Part shown: positions 1-8,825 of the stretch, piece by piece
Layout: each line of letters starts with the position of its first letter
How positions within the stretch are numbered: position 1 is the first letter of the stretch
Assembly: GCA_910578615.1 (NCBI GenBank)
Contig: CAJTRI010000007.1
Location: forward strand, 62,001 to 126,000
Direction of reading: 5' to 3'
DNA: 64,000 bases
From: an uncultured Duncaniella sp.
GTDB lineage: Bacteria > Bacteroidota > Bacteroidia > Bacteroidales > Muribaculaceae
Position numbers and translations under genes: made by a program
The notes under the pieces: model-generated
Told to the model about the DNA's origin: nothing
Databases searched by the model: none
The model's input: the letters and a program-made list of their open reading frames with translations, nothing else

Positions 1-669
1 GCCCTTGAACCTGACCTTATCCTTATATCTCCGTTCAAACGTGGCGGCTATGAGGCGTTGAAAGGTGTTGATGCACCTATGGTGCCACATCTCGGATATA
101 AGGAGCTTACGCCGCTCGGACAGGCCGAGTGGATTAAGGTCGTGGGGCTGCTTACCGGTAGTTTCCATGAGGCCTCCGAGTTATTCGCAGGTATAGAGAA
201 ACGATATAACGAGCTTAAAGCCCTTGCTGACACTGTTGGTAATCGCCCTACGGTATTCACCGGCGAGATGAGGGGCGGAAACTGGTATGCGGTGGGAGGA
301 AGAAGTTTCCTTGCCGGGCTGTTCCGTGACGCGGGTGCTGAGTATGTGTTGAACGACAATTCTGAGAGCGGTGGTGTGACATTTGACTATGAGACAATGT
401 TTTCCAAAGCTTCGGGTGCCGATTATTGGCGTATAGTCAATAGTTTTGAGGGTGAGTTTGACTACGATGTCCTTGCCGGACGTGACGCCCGTTATACGGA
501 TTTTGAAGCCTGGAAGAACCGTGGTGTCATTTATTGCAACATGCGCGAGGTGCCTTTCTATGAGAGTATGCCGGTGGAGCCGGAAGTGGTTCTTGCGGAT
601 TTGATCAAGGCTTTCCATCCGTCATTGTTGCCTGACTATCAGCCTGTATATTATCATCTTCTGAAATGA
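1..669 (+). CDS. ABC transporter substrate-binding protein, corrinoid/iron type (5' partial)
   Basis: The reading frame is open from the first base of the window, so the N-terminus, including any signal or lipobox, is missing; 222 codons and the stop are visible. The sequence resembles BtuF/FecB-family periplasmic binding proteins (class III, type-2 fold): a segment with VFTGEMRGGNWYAVGG around visible residues 80-95, then an AG-rich segment and a C-terminal DLIKAFHP helix typical of the family. It would capture a corrinoid or iron chelate in the periplasm and deliver it to the permease encoded next, whose start codon overlaps this stop (ATGA). Corrinoid as substrate is inferred from the following cobamide genes; the sequence alone cannot exclude heme or siderophore. 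Confidence 0.82.
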   Translation, partial: ALEPDLILISPFKRGGYEALKGVDAPMVPHLGYKELTPLGQAEWIKVVGLLTGSFHEASELFAGIEKRYNELKALADTVGNRPTVFTGEMRGGNWYAVGGRSFLAGLFRDAGAEYVLNDNSESGGVTFDYETMFSKASGADYWRIVNSFEGEFDYDVLAGRDARYTDFEAWKNRGVIYCNMREVPFYESMPVEPEVVLADLIKAFHPSLLPDYQPVYYHLLK

Positions 670-1700
670 GCGGTAGGGCGACATCTGTGTCTATGGTAGC
701 GCTCGGGGTGGCTATATTGTTCTTCCTCGTGCTCAACCTGCTGCTTGGATCGGTGGCGATTCCGGCTGCTGACGTGGTGGATATATTGCTTGGAGGCACG
801 GCGGAAAATCCTATATGGCATACCATAATCCTTAAATCACGTCTTCCGCAGGCTCTCACCGCAGTCATGGCCGGAGCCGGACTTGCCGTGAGCGGATTGC
901 TTATGCAGACCGTCTTCCGCAATCCGCTGGCCGGCCCTTCTGTGCTCGGCATAAGTTCGGGTGCGAGTCTGGGTGTGGCCTTTGTGGTGCTTCTGTCCGG
1001 GAGTATCGGAGGGGTTGCCATGAGCCGCCTTGGGGTGGTGGGGGAGGTGACGCTCACATTTGCCGCCATAGCCGGGTCATTATTGGTGATGGCGCTGATA
1101 GCCTATGTGGCCCGGAAGATACACGGCAATGTCACGCTTCTCATAATGGGGGTGATGATAGGTTATATCGCCAACGCTGTCATAGGTGTTCTTAAATTTT
1201 TCAGTGCCGAGGAGGATATAAGGGCCTACGTCATATGGGGCCTCGGCAGTTTCGCCCGAGTCTCCGGCGGCCAGACCACGGTGTTCATAGTCATAATGCT
1301 CTGTGTGCTTCCTTTGTCCTTTATGCTCGTAAAGACATTGAACCTGTTGCTTCTTGGTGATTCATATGCTTCCAATCTCGGCCTTGATATAAGGCGTGCC
1401 CGGCTCATGGTCATCACCTGCGCCGGGGTGCTTGTCGCGGTGGTCACGGCCTATTGCGGCCCCATCGTCTTTCTCGGACTTGCCGTGCCGCATCTCTGTC
1501 GTGGCATATTCCGTACTTCCAACCATGCAGTGCTCCTCCCGGCATCTCTTCTTGCCGGTGCAGCCTTGGCCCTTGTGTGCAATCTTATAGCCCGTCTTCC
1601 GGGATTCGAGGGTGCTCTTCCTGTCAATTCCGTGACAGCTCTTGTGGGCGCCCCGGTGGTGATATGGGTGTTGTTTAACAAACGTAAGGCTGCCATATGA
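666..1700 (+). CDS. btuC: FecCD/BtuC-family ABC transporter permease
   Basis: 344 residues, almost entirely hydrophobic, with about ten predicted membrane helices, the usual size of BtuC/FecCD permeases. Family signatures seen include RLPQALTAVMAGAGLAVSG near residues 59-77, the following NPLAGPSVLGISSGA segment near 89-103, and a C-terminal GPIVFLGLAVPHLCR segment that contacts the ATPase. It forms the inner-membrane channel for the substrate captured by the upstream binding protein. It overlaps the genes on both sides by 4 bp, so the three transporter genes are probably translationally coupled. Gene symbol is by analogy; the corrinoid substrate is inferred from the operon. Confidence 0.87.
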   Translation: MSGRATSVSMVALGVAILFFLVLNLLLGSVAIPAADVVDILLGGTAENPIWHTIILKSRLPQALTAVMAGAGLAVSGLLMQTVFRNPLAGPSVLGISSGASLGVAFVVLLSGSIGGVAMSRLGVVGEVTLTFAAIAGSLLVMALIAYVARKIHGNVTLLIMGVMIGYIANAVIGVLKFFSAEEDIRAYVIWGLGSFARVSGGQTTVFIVIMLCVLPLSFMLVKTLNLLLLGDSYASNLGLDIRRARLMVITCAGVLVAVVTAYCGPIVFLGLAVPHLCRGIFRTSNHAVLLPASLLAGAALALVCNLIARLPGFEGALPVNSVTALVGAPVVIWVLFNKRKAAI

Positions 1701-2680
1701 ACGTGAAGGAAACCATCAGGGTGGAGCGCCTCTCCACCGGCTATCATGGCAGGCACAGGGCGGATGTCGTGGTCACCAAAGATCTGTGTGCCACCCTTCA
1801 TGGCGGTGAACTGACATGTCTCCTCGGCCCTAACGGGGCCGGGAAGTCAACGCTTCTCAGGACTCTCTCGGGATTCCTTCCGCCTCTTGGTGGAAACATA
1901 TTTATAGAGGGACGGTCTGTGGCCGGTTATACTCCGGCAGAGATTGCAAAGGTCATAGGTGTGGTGCTGACAGAGCGTCTTCATGTCAACAATATGACTG
2001 TGGAGGAACTTGTAGGTCTCGGGAGGAGTCCTTACACCGGCTTCTGGGGACGTCTCTCGCATCATGACCGTGCGGTTGTGGCCCATGCTATGGAACTTGT
2101 CCGAATTGACGGTATGCATGACCGCATGGTTGATACCCTCAGTGACGGAGAACGGCAGAAGGTCATGATAGCCAAGGCTCTGGCCCAAGAGACTCCGGTG
2201 ATATTTCTTGATGAGCCAACGGCATTTCTTGACTACCCGAGCAAGGTGGAGATAATGCAGCTTCTTCTGGGACTTGCACGCGATGAGGGTAAGACCGTCT
2301 TCCTGTCCACCCATGATCTCGAACTTGCTCTCCAAATAGCCGATTGCATATGGCTCGTAGACAAGGAGAAAGGCGTTGTGACAGGAGCGCCGGAGGATTT
2401 GGCGCTGTCGGGAGATATGGGACTGTTTTTCGAACGGGAGGGTGTCGTGTTCGATCCTGACGCCGGACTGTTCAGGATTGACAGCCGTCCGTCGCGGCGA
2501 GTGGCTGTCACTGGCGAAGGACGGCGCCTCTCCATGGTGTGCAAGGCGCTTTTCCGTTGCGGCATACTCGCAGAGCAGGGCGGCACGGGTGACGAACATG
2601 TCTCTGTCACTCCCGACTCATTCATATATAACGGCTTACAGGCCAAAACCATTGAAGAACTTCTCAGACTGTTAAAGTGA
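1697..2680 (+). CDS. btuD: ABC transporter ATP-binding protein, corrinoid/iron type, with C-terminal extension
   Basis: ATPase of the three-part importer. Walker A GPNGAGKS is at residues 44-51, the ABC signature LSDGERQK at 148-155, Walker B VIFLDEP at 168-174 and the H-loop histidine at 206, so the nucleotide-binding core is complete. The core ends near residue 240, but the protein runs to 327. The extra 85 or so residues (VVFDPDAGLFRIDSR onward) do not belong to the ABC fold and resemble a small regulatory domain that I cannot name. The stop overlaps the start of the CbiH-CbiC gene by 4 bp, tying uptake to synthesis. Confidence 0.87.
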   Translation: MNVKETIRVERLSTGYHGRHRADVVVTKDLCATLHGGELTCLLGPNGAGKSTLLRTLSGFLPPLGGNIFIEGRSVAGYTPAEIAKVIGVVLTERLHVNNMTVEELVGLGRSPYTGFWGRLSHHDRAVVAHAMELVRIDGMHDRMVDTLSDGERQKVMIAKALAQETPVIFLDEPTAFLDYPSKVEIMQLLLGLARDEGKTVFLSTHDLELALQIADCIWLVDKEKGVVTGAPEDLALSGDMGLFFEREGVVFDPDAGLFRIDSRPSRRVAVTGEGRRLSMVCKALFRCGILAEQGGTGDEHVSVTPDSFIYNGLQAKTIEELLRLLK

Positions 2681-4083
2681 AAAAGATAACCGTCATAGGT
2701 ATAGGCCCCGGTTCGCGGGGCGACATGACAGCGGATGCCGCCGATGCGCTCCGTTCGTGTGATGCCGTAGTAGGCTATAATTTCTATCTTCCGTTTGTTA
2801 AAGACCTCCTCCGTCCAGACGTCGTTGTGACAGGGAGCGGCATGAGGCAGGAGATGGCCCGTGTCGAGGCTGCGTTTGACCTTGCCGAAGATGGCAGGGA
2901 CGTGTGTATAATATCTTCCGGTGACGCCGGTATCTACGGTATGGCCCCGCTCGTCTTTGAAATGAAGCGTAAGCGCGGGTCAGATGTCGAGATTATGGTC
3001 ATTCCCGGCATAAGCGCCTTCCAGAAGGCAGCCTCGCTTCTGGGCGCCCCGGTAGGGCATGATTTCTGTGTCATATCGCTCAGCGATCTTATGACTCCGT
3101 GGAGTCTCATAGAACGTCGCATCCGTGCTGCCGCCGAGGCTGATTTTGTCACAGCCGTATACAATCCTAAGAGTGTAGGACGCTACTGGCAACTGCATCG
3201 CCTCAGAGAACTGTTTCTCGAATCACGTTCTTCCGATACCCCTGTGGGATATGTTCGTCAGGCAGGACGGGATGATGAGGAGACTGTGATTACGACTCTC
3301 GGCGAATTTGATCCCGAGATGGTGGACATGTTCACTGTCGTGCTTATCGGCAATTCTCGTTCTTATGAGTGGGCGGGCAGCTTTGTCACCCCTCGCGGTT
3401 ATTATCGTGATGACGAAGACGATGATGCCGGAGTGGGCAAGGGTCAGGCCATAATGATGGAGAGTTTCCGAACCATAGAGAGGGAGCTTTCTAATCCCTG
3501 CATCCCTGTTGACTTGAAATGGGCTTTGCTTCATGCTATCCATACGACAGCTGATTTTGACATGGAGCACATTCTGCGGGTTGACGAAGACGCGCTTTCG
3601 GCCATATACGGCTCCCTTACCATCGGAGGGGTTCGCACCATAGTGACTGATGTCACTATGGCGGCCTCAGGCATACGTAAAGGCGCATTGTCACGTCTCG
3701 GCATAGAGGTGAAATGCTATCTTAACGAGCCGGGAGTGGCCGAGGAGGCCGAACGCCTCGGAATCACCCGCACACAGGCGGCTATCCGTAGGGCCGTGGA
3801 GGAACATCCCGAAGCGCTTTACGTGTTCGGAAACGCTCCGACTGCGCTTATGGAATTGTGCTCGTTGATGCGCCGTGGCAAGGCTGCACCGTGTGGCATA
3901 GTGGCCGCGCCGGTAGGCTTCGTGCATGTATGCGAGAGCAAACACATGGTCAAGACGTTCGCGTCAGTGCCTAAAATCATAGTCGAGGGTAGAAAAGGAG
4001 GCAGCAATCTTGCGGCAACTCTTACCAATGCCATATTATGCCGTCCTGATGCCGAACAACTTAGACCGGGCCGGGATGTCTGA
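2677..4083 (+). CDS. cbiHC: Fused precorrin-3B C17-methyltransferase / precorrin-8X methylmutase (CbiH-CbiC)
   Basis: Two corrin enzymes in one 468-residue chain. Residues 1-240 are a tetrapyrrole methylase (GIGPGSRGDMTADA at the start, SSGDAGIYGMA at 80-90, VIPGISAFQKAAS at 108-120, VYNPKS at 161-166) matching CbiH/CobJ, which methylates C17 and contracts the ring using SAM. An acidic linker (DDEDDDAG, about 245-252) leads to a CbiC/CobH precorrin-8X methylmutase domain (about 255-468), with the probable catalytic His289 in the AIHTTADFD motif. CbiC moves the C11 methyl to C12. The two activities are not consecutive in the pathway. The gene overlaps its neighbours on both sides. Confidence 0.93.
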   Translation: MKKITVIGIGPGSRGDMTADAADALRSCDAVVGYNFYLPFVKDLLRPDVVVTGSGMRQEMARVEAAFDLAEDGRDVCIISSGDAGIYGMAPLVFEMKRKRGSDVEIMVIPGISAFQKAASLLGAPVGHDFCVISLSDLMTPWSLIERRIRAAAEADFVTAVYNPKSVGRYWQLHRLRELFLESRSSDTPVGYVRQAGRDDEETVITTLGEFDPEMVDMFTVVLIGNSRSYEWAGSFVTPRGYYRDDEDDDAGVGKGQAIMMESFRTIERELSNPCIPVDLKWALLHAIHTTADFDMEHILRVDEDALSAIYGSLTIGGVRTIVTDVTMAASGIRKGALSRLGIEVKCYLNEPGVAEEAERLGITRTQAAIRRAVEEHPEALYVFGNAPTALMELCSLMRRGKAAPCGIVAAPVGFVHVCESKHMVKTFASVPKIIVEGRKGGSNLAATLTNAILCRPDAEQLRPGRDV

Positions 4084-5263
4084 ACCTCGATTTCACATAA
4101 TAGGCATCTCTGACAGCCACAGACAGTATCTCACGCCCGATGCTGAGAATGTCATTTCCGTGGGTTCTGTTTTTTCGGGAGGAAGGCGCCATCATGAGCT
4201 TATGGCATCCCGTCTGCCTGACGGGTATGAGTGGATAGAGGTTTCAGTGCCGTTGCAAGCTGTTTATGATCGATACAGGGGAAAGGGTGATGTTGTGGTC
4301 TTTGCCTCCGGCGATCCGCTTTTTTACGGCTATGCGGCTACGTTGCGACGTGAGTTCCCGGACTCTGAAATCACGGTATATCCATCGTTCAATTCCTTGC
4401 AGATGCTTGCCCACCGGCTCTTGCTTCCCTATCAGGATATGGTAAACGTCTCCCTGACAGGCCGTCCGTGGAGCAATCTCGATTCTTCTGTCATAGAGGG
4501 ACGCCCGCTTATAGGAGTTCTGACGGACAAGGTGAGGACTCCGGCCGCCATAGCCACGAGACTTTTGGAATATGGATATGACAATTATGAGATGACGGTG
4601 GGTGAGAACCTTGGTAACGAGGAACGCGAACGGCTCACCACGCTTTCTCTGCCGGAGGCGGCAGGAACGGATTTTGGCTGTCCCAACTGTCTGATATTGC
4701 GTCGAATGGCTCATCGAAAACGTTTTTTTGGCATACCTGAGGACGAATTTCATCATCTCGAAGGTAGGGAAAAAATGATTACGAAGATGCCGGCCCGTCT
4801 GCTGACTCTCTCGATGCTTGACCTTGGCAGTCGCAAGTCTCTCTGGGATATAGGATTCTGTACAGGCTCAGTCTCCATCGAGGCTCGTCTGCAATATCCG
4901 TCCATAGACATAACTTCCTTTGAGATAAGGGAGGAAGGCAGGGAGCTTATGGCTAAAAATTCACGTCGGTTCGGTGCTCTGTCAATCAATGCCGTCATAG
5001 GTGACTTCCTGTCTCTTGATCTTTCCTCCTTTCCGCTTCCCGATGCTGTCTTTATCGGTGGTCATGGGGGCAGATTGGAGGAGATGATTGTTCGGATTGG
5101 CGATTACATCATGCCGGGTGGTGTGATAGTGTTCAATTCTGTTTCTGACGAGAGCTGCGAGACATTCCGTGCCGCTGTCCGCCGTATAGGCCTACATGTA
5201 ACCCTTAGCCGCCGTCTGACAATAGATTCCCATAACCCCCTTACAATAATGCAAGCAAGATGA
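4076..5263 (+). CDS. cbiET: Bifunctional C5,15-methyltransferase/decarboxylase CbiE-CbiT (CobL type)
   Basis: The ATG at 4076, which overlaps the upstream stop by 8 bp, was chosen because MSEPRFHIIGISD is the natural beginning of a CbiE domain; a longer frame from 4010 would add 22 unrelated residues. Residues 1-210 form the tetrapyrrole methylase CbiE (SGDPLFYG at 78-85). Residues about 235-395 are CbiT, a class I SAM methyltransferase with decarboxylase activity (WDIGFCTGSVSIE at 257-269). The usual glycine-rich loop GAGTGS reads GFCTGS here. The enzyme methylates C5 and C15 and removes the C12 acetate carboxylate late in corrin synthesis. Confidence 0.92.
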   Translation: MSEPRFHIIGISDSHRQYLTPDAENVISVGSVFSGGRRHHELMASRLPDGYEWIEVSVPLQAVYDRYRGKGDVVVFASGDPLFYGYAATLRREFPDSEITVYPSFNSLQMLAHRLLLPYQDMVNVSLTGRPWSNLDSSVIEGRPLIGVLTDKVRTPAAIATRLLEYGYDNYEMTVGENLGNEERERLTTLSLPEAAGTDFGCPNCLILRRMAHRKRFFGIPEDEFHHLEGREKMITKMPARLLTLSMLDLGSRKSLWDIGFCTGSVSIEARLQYPSIDITSFEIREEGRELMAKNSRRFGALSINAVIGDFLSLDLSSFPLPDAVFIGGHGGRLEEMIVRIGDYIMPGGVIVFNSVSDESCETFRAAVRRIGLHVTLSRRLTIDSHNPLTIMQAR

Positions 5264-7020
5264 AAACCCTTATACTGAATGTGACATCCTCGGGCGCCGA
5301 TATCGCCTCTGTTATTGCGGCAGAACTCCCGGACACAACTGTGGTCAGATTAAAGGAATGGAACCGATTACTGCCTGACGGTTGTGAGAATATTATTTTT
5401 GTAGGTGCCCTCGGCATATGTGTTCGTTCTGTGATGCATCTTGTGAATGACAAATATAGTGATGCGGCCGTGGTGTGTGTGGATTCATCGGGCCGGTTTG
5501 CCATCCCTGTTTTGTCCGGCCATATAGGAGGGGCCAACGAGCTTGCAAAAGTGGTTGCGGGAATAATAGGGGGTATGCCGGTTATAACGACCCAGAGTGA
5601 CAATGAAGGCCTGTGGGCCCTTGACACTATCGGAAGGGAATGGGGCTGGGTGGCCGATGCGTCACGTGAGGACATGAATCGTGCCATATTCGGTTTTGTC
5701 AACGGTTGTAAGACAGCTCTGATACTTGACGTCAGGGACAACGGGACTGCCTATATGCGGCGTACTCTTCCGGCTCACGTCACAGTTGTAAAGGATGTTT
5801 CGCAGATACCTGATGATACGGAGCTTGTGATAGCCGTGACCCCTTATATATATAATATAAAAGTTCCGGCGGTGTATTATCGTCCTCGTGTGTTGGAGAT
5901 GGGTGTCGGCTGCCGCCGTGACTGTCCAACAACCGGCGTGGCGGATTACATACGGGGGACTCTTCTGGAAAAAGGTATCAGTCCACTGTCTCTACGTGGA
6001 CTTTCAACGATAGAGTTGAAAAAGGACGAGCCGTTGCTCGGCGCCCTGTGTGAGGATTTCTCTCTTTCTGCGCCGCGCATCTTCAAGGCCGAAAGTCTCA
6101 AAGATATAGATGTGCCCAACCCTTCTGACAAAGTTTTGGAGGTCACGGGTGTAAGCGGCGTTGCAGAAAGTTCGGCCATCGCGGCTGCATGTGGAGGGCG
6201 TCTCGTCATTGAAAAGCAAAAAGGGGCTGACTTTACATTTGCTGTGGCAATTGCCTCGGAGTGTGTTCCGGGCGGTCATATAGAGATAGTCGGGGCAGGC
6301 CCCGGAGATCCAGAGCTTGTCTCGGTCAGAGGGCGTCGTTTCCTGGAATCGGCCGATCTTATACTCTATGCCGGCAGCCTCGTGCCTCGTGAGCTTACGT
6401 TTTGTGCCAAGGACGGCTGCGTGGTGCGCAGTTCCGCCTCCATGACTCTTGAAGAGCAGTTTGGCCTGATGAAGGAGTTTTATGACCGTGACATGCTTGT
6501 GGTACGTCTTCACACCGGCGACCCGTGCATATATGGCGCAATACAGGAACAGATGGCTTATTTCGACCGTCACGGGATGTCATATCATATCACTCCGGGT
6601 ATATCGTCGTTTCAGGCGGCGGCGGCCGCGCTGCGTTCGCAGTTCACGATTCCTGAAAAGGTTCAGACCATAATTCTCACCCGTGGTGAAGGACGCACCC
6701 CTATGCCTGACAAGGAGAAACTCAGCAAACTGGCTCGTTCACAGTCCACGATGTGTATCTATCTCAGCGCCGGGGTGGTTGACGACGTGCAGGCCCAGCT
6801 TCTGGAAGCTTATCCCCCGGAGACCCCCGTGGCGGCATGTTATAAGCTGACATGGAAGGATGAACGCATATATCGCGGACAGCTCAAAGATCTTGCAAAG
6901 ATAGTTCACGACAACAATCTTACGCTTACCACTTTGCTTGTAGTGGGTGACGCTATTGACAACCGAGAGGGGCTTTCAAAACTGTATGGGGCCGGTTTCA
7001 AGCATCTTTTCCGTCCATGA
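5260..7020 (+). CDS. cbiGF: Fused cobalt-precorrin-5A hydrolase CbiG / precorrin-4 C11-methyltransferase CbiF
   Basis: 586 residues. The N-terminal 333 residues are CbiG: an N-terminal part with FVGALGICVRSV at 47-58 and LSGHIGGANELA at 85-96, a middle part, and a C-terminal part with GVGCRRDCPTT near 216-225. Residues about 338-586 are the methylase CbiF/CobM (GAGPGDPELVS at 345-355, RLHTGDPCIYGA near 414-425, ITPGISSFQAAAAAL near 446-460). CbiF methylates C11; CbiG then opens the delta-lactone and releases acetaldehyde, so the fusion joins consecutive steps. CbiG marks the oxygen-independent branch. ATGA overlaps link it to genes on both sides. Confidence 0.93.
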   Translation: MKTLILNVTSSGADIASVIAAELPDTTVVRLKEWNRLLPDGCENIIFVGALGICVRSVMHLVNDKYSDAAVVCVDSSGRFAIPVLSGHIGGANELAKVVAGIIGGMPVITTQSDNEGLWALDTIGREWGWVADASREDMNRAIFGFVNGCKTALILDVRDNGTAYMRRTLPAHVTVVKDVSQIPDDTELVIAVTPYIYNIKVPAVYYRPRVLEMGVGCRRDCPTTGVADYIRGTLLEKGISPLSLRGLSTIELKKDEPLLGALCEDFSLSAPRIFKAESLKDIDVPNPSDKVLEVTGVSGVAESSAIAAACGGRLVIEKQKGADFTFAVAIASECVPGGHIEIVGAGPGDPELVSVRGRRFLESADLILYAGSLVPRELTFCAKDGCVVRSSASMTLEEQFGLMKEFYDRDMLVVRLHTGDPCIYGAIQEQMAYFDRHGMSYHITPGISSFQAAAAALRSQFTIPEKVQTIILTRGEGRTPMPDKEKLSKLARSQSTMCIYLSAGVVDDVQAQLLEAYPPETPVAACYKLTWKDERIYRGQLKDLAKIVHDNNLTLTTLLVVGDAIDNREGLSKLYGAGFKHLFRP

Positions 7021-8825
7021 TACTTGTATTTGGAGGCACTACCGAAGGGCGTCTCGCCGCAAGGGTACTTGACGGCGCGGCTAAGCCCTACATATATTCC
7101 ACATGTGGCGGTGCGCAGAATCTATGTTCTCCTTTTGCCATCCAGATAAGCGGCAGGCTTGATGAGGATGGTATGGCGTGTCTGTTCCGGGAACGAGGTA
7201 TAAGTCTGGTGATTGATGCCGCACACCCGTTTGCCGAACGTCTTCATGCCAATGTCGTCCTTGCAGCGGCTGATGCCGGTATCCCCGTGATACGTCTTGA
7301 ACGCCGTTATCCCCCGCAGGATGGAAGGATAGAGTGGTGTGATGGTTATGGTGACGCTGTCCGCAAGATTAAGAGAGCCGGTGTCACACGTCTTCTCGCT
7401 CTGACAGGGGTGCAGACAATAGGGAGGTTGCGTGACTACTGGATCGGAAGGGACTGTACTTTCCGTATTCTTGACCGTGACGATTCACGTTCCATTGTCG
7501 GACGAGAGGGATTTCCGTCTGATAAGATAATATATTATGTGCCGGGCGAGGATGAGGGCGTTGTGCTTGATTCCGTGCGTCCCGATGCCGTCATTCTTAA
7601 AGAGAGCGGGGAATCCGGTGGTTTTGCAGCCAAGACCGAGGCCGCGTTGTCACGTGGTATAAAGGTTTTTGCCGTGAGGAGGCCTGTATTGCCTGACGGG
7701 TTCGTGGTGGTGGAGGGGGAGATAACCCTTCGTCGGGCCGTTGAGAGGCTGATGCCGGGATTTTTCTCTCTCAGAAGCGGTCTCACCACCGGCACATGTG
7801 CCACGGCGGCTGTCGTGGCGGCGCTTTCCGCACTGGTCGGTGGTGAAGACAATGGTATGGTATGTGTGACGCTACCGGCGGGAGAGACCGTCAGAGTGGA
7901 GGCTTCGGTTCTGGAAACAGGTGCGGATTACGCTGTCGCCTCCGTGGTCAAGGATGCCGGTGATGACTCTGATGTGACCGACGGAGCCGTTATTATAGCC
8001 AAAGTTGCATTGTCACCAAGGTCGGAAAAGGATGTCAGATTCTACGGAGGAGAAGGAATAGGAATAGTCTCCCTGCCCGGACTGGGGATTGCTGTCGGCC
8101 AACCGGCTATAAATCCTGTTCCGAGGGATATGATGTGCAGGGCCGTCAGGGAGGTACTTCCCGAAGGAGGGGTAGATATAACCATCTCTGTTCCCGGAGG
8201 TGAAGAGCTTGCTGAACGCACTTTCAACGGACGTGTAGGTGTGGTCGGAGGGATTTCCATCATCGGGACATCGGGAGTGGTACGCCCGTTCTCTCATGAG
8301 GCCTTTGTCGAGGCGCTTACCCGTGAGATAAAGGTGGCTGTGGCTACCGGGGTGGAGCGTCTGGTAATTAATTCTGGAGCAAAGAGCGAGAACGCGGTAA
8401 GAAGTCTTTATCCCGATCTGCCGCCACAGGCATTTGTGCATTACGGGAATGCCGTCGGTGAGACGCTCATGGCGGCTGAAAGGCTCGGAATAAGGCATCT
8501 GTCGATAGGCCTGATGATAGGCAAGGCTGTGAAAATAGCCGAGGGACATCTTGACACGCACTCCCATAAGGTTGCCATGAATTGCGGATTTCTTGCCGGA
8601 GTGGCTGGACAGGCAGGATGTTCGGCGAGGGCGGTAGACGCGGTCAGCCGTATCGACATGGCCCGCCATCTGTGGACGGTGCTGTCTGATGATGATGCCG
8701 ACATGTTTTTTAATGAATTACTTTCCCTATGCCACTCATGCTGCCGGTCGGTCTTTCATGACGGTAGCCTTGAAGCTGTCCTGATAGATGACGGGGGAAA
8801 TATAAGATATACGTTTGGAATATGA
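7017..8825 (+). CDS. cbiJD: Fused precorrin-6A reductase CbiJ / C1-methyltransferase CbiD
   Basis: 602 residues. Residues 1-245 match CbiJ/CobK, an NAD(P)H-dependent reductase (LVFGGTTEGRLAARVL at 3-18, DAAHPFA at 67-73, KESGESGGFAAK at 195-206). Residues from about 250 onward match CbiD, the SAM-dependent C1 methyltransferase of the anaerobic route (LRSGLTTGTCATAA at 252-265, VGGISIIGTSGVVRPFS near 410-426). CbiD methylates C1 and CbiJ then reduces the ring, so this fusion joins adjacent steps although the domain order is reversed. The gene starts inside the cbiGF stop and overlaps cbiA by 4 bp. Confidence 0.93.
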   Translation: MILVFGGTTEGRLAARVLDGAAKPYIYSTCGGAQNLCSPFAIQISGRLDEDGMACLFRERGISLVIDAAHPFAERLHANVVLAAADAGIPVIRLERRYPPQDGRIEWCDGYGDAVRKIKRAGVTRLLALTGVQTIGRLRDYWIGRDCTFRILDRDDSRSIVGREGFPSDKIIYYVPGEDEGVVLDSVRPDAVILKESGESGGFAAKTEAALSRGIKVFAVRRPVLPDGFVVVEGEITLRRAVERLMPGFFSLRSGLTTGTCATAAVVAALSALVGGEDNGMVCVTLPAGETVRVEASVLETGADYAVASVVKDAGDDSDVTDGAVIIAKVALSPRSEKDVRFYGGEGIGIVSLPGLGIAVGQPAINPVPRDMMCRAVREVLPEGGVDITISVPGGEELAERTFNGRVGVVGGISIIGTSGVVRPFSHEAFVEALTREIKVAVATGVERLVINSGAKSENAVRSLYPDLPPQAFVHYGNAVGETLMAAERLGIRHLSIGLMIGKAVKIAEGHLDTHSHKVAMNCGFLAGVAGQAGCSARAVDAVSRIDMARHLWTVLSDDDADMFFNELLSLCHSCCRSVFHDGSLEAVLIDDGGNIRYTFGI

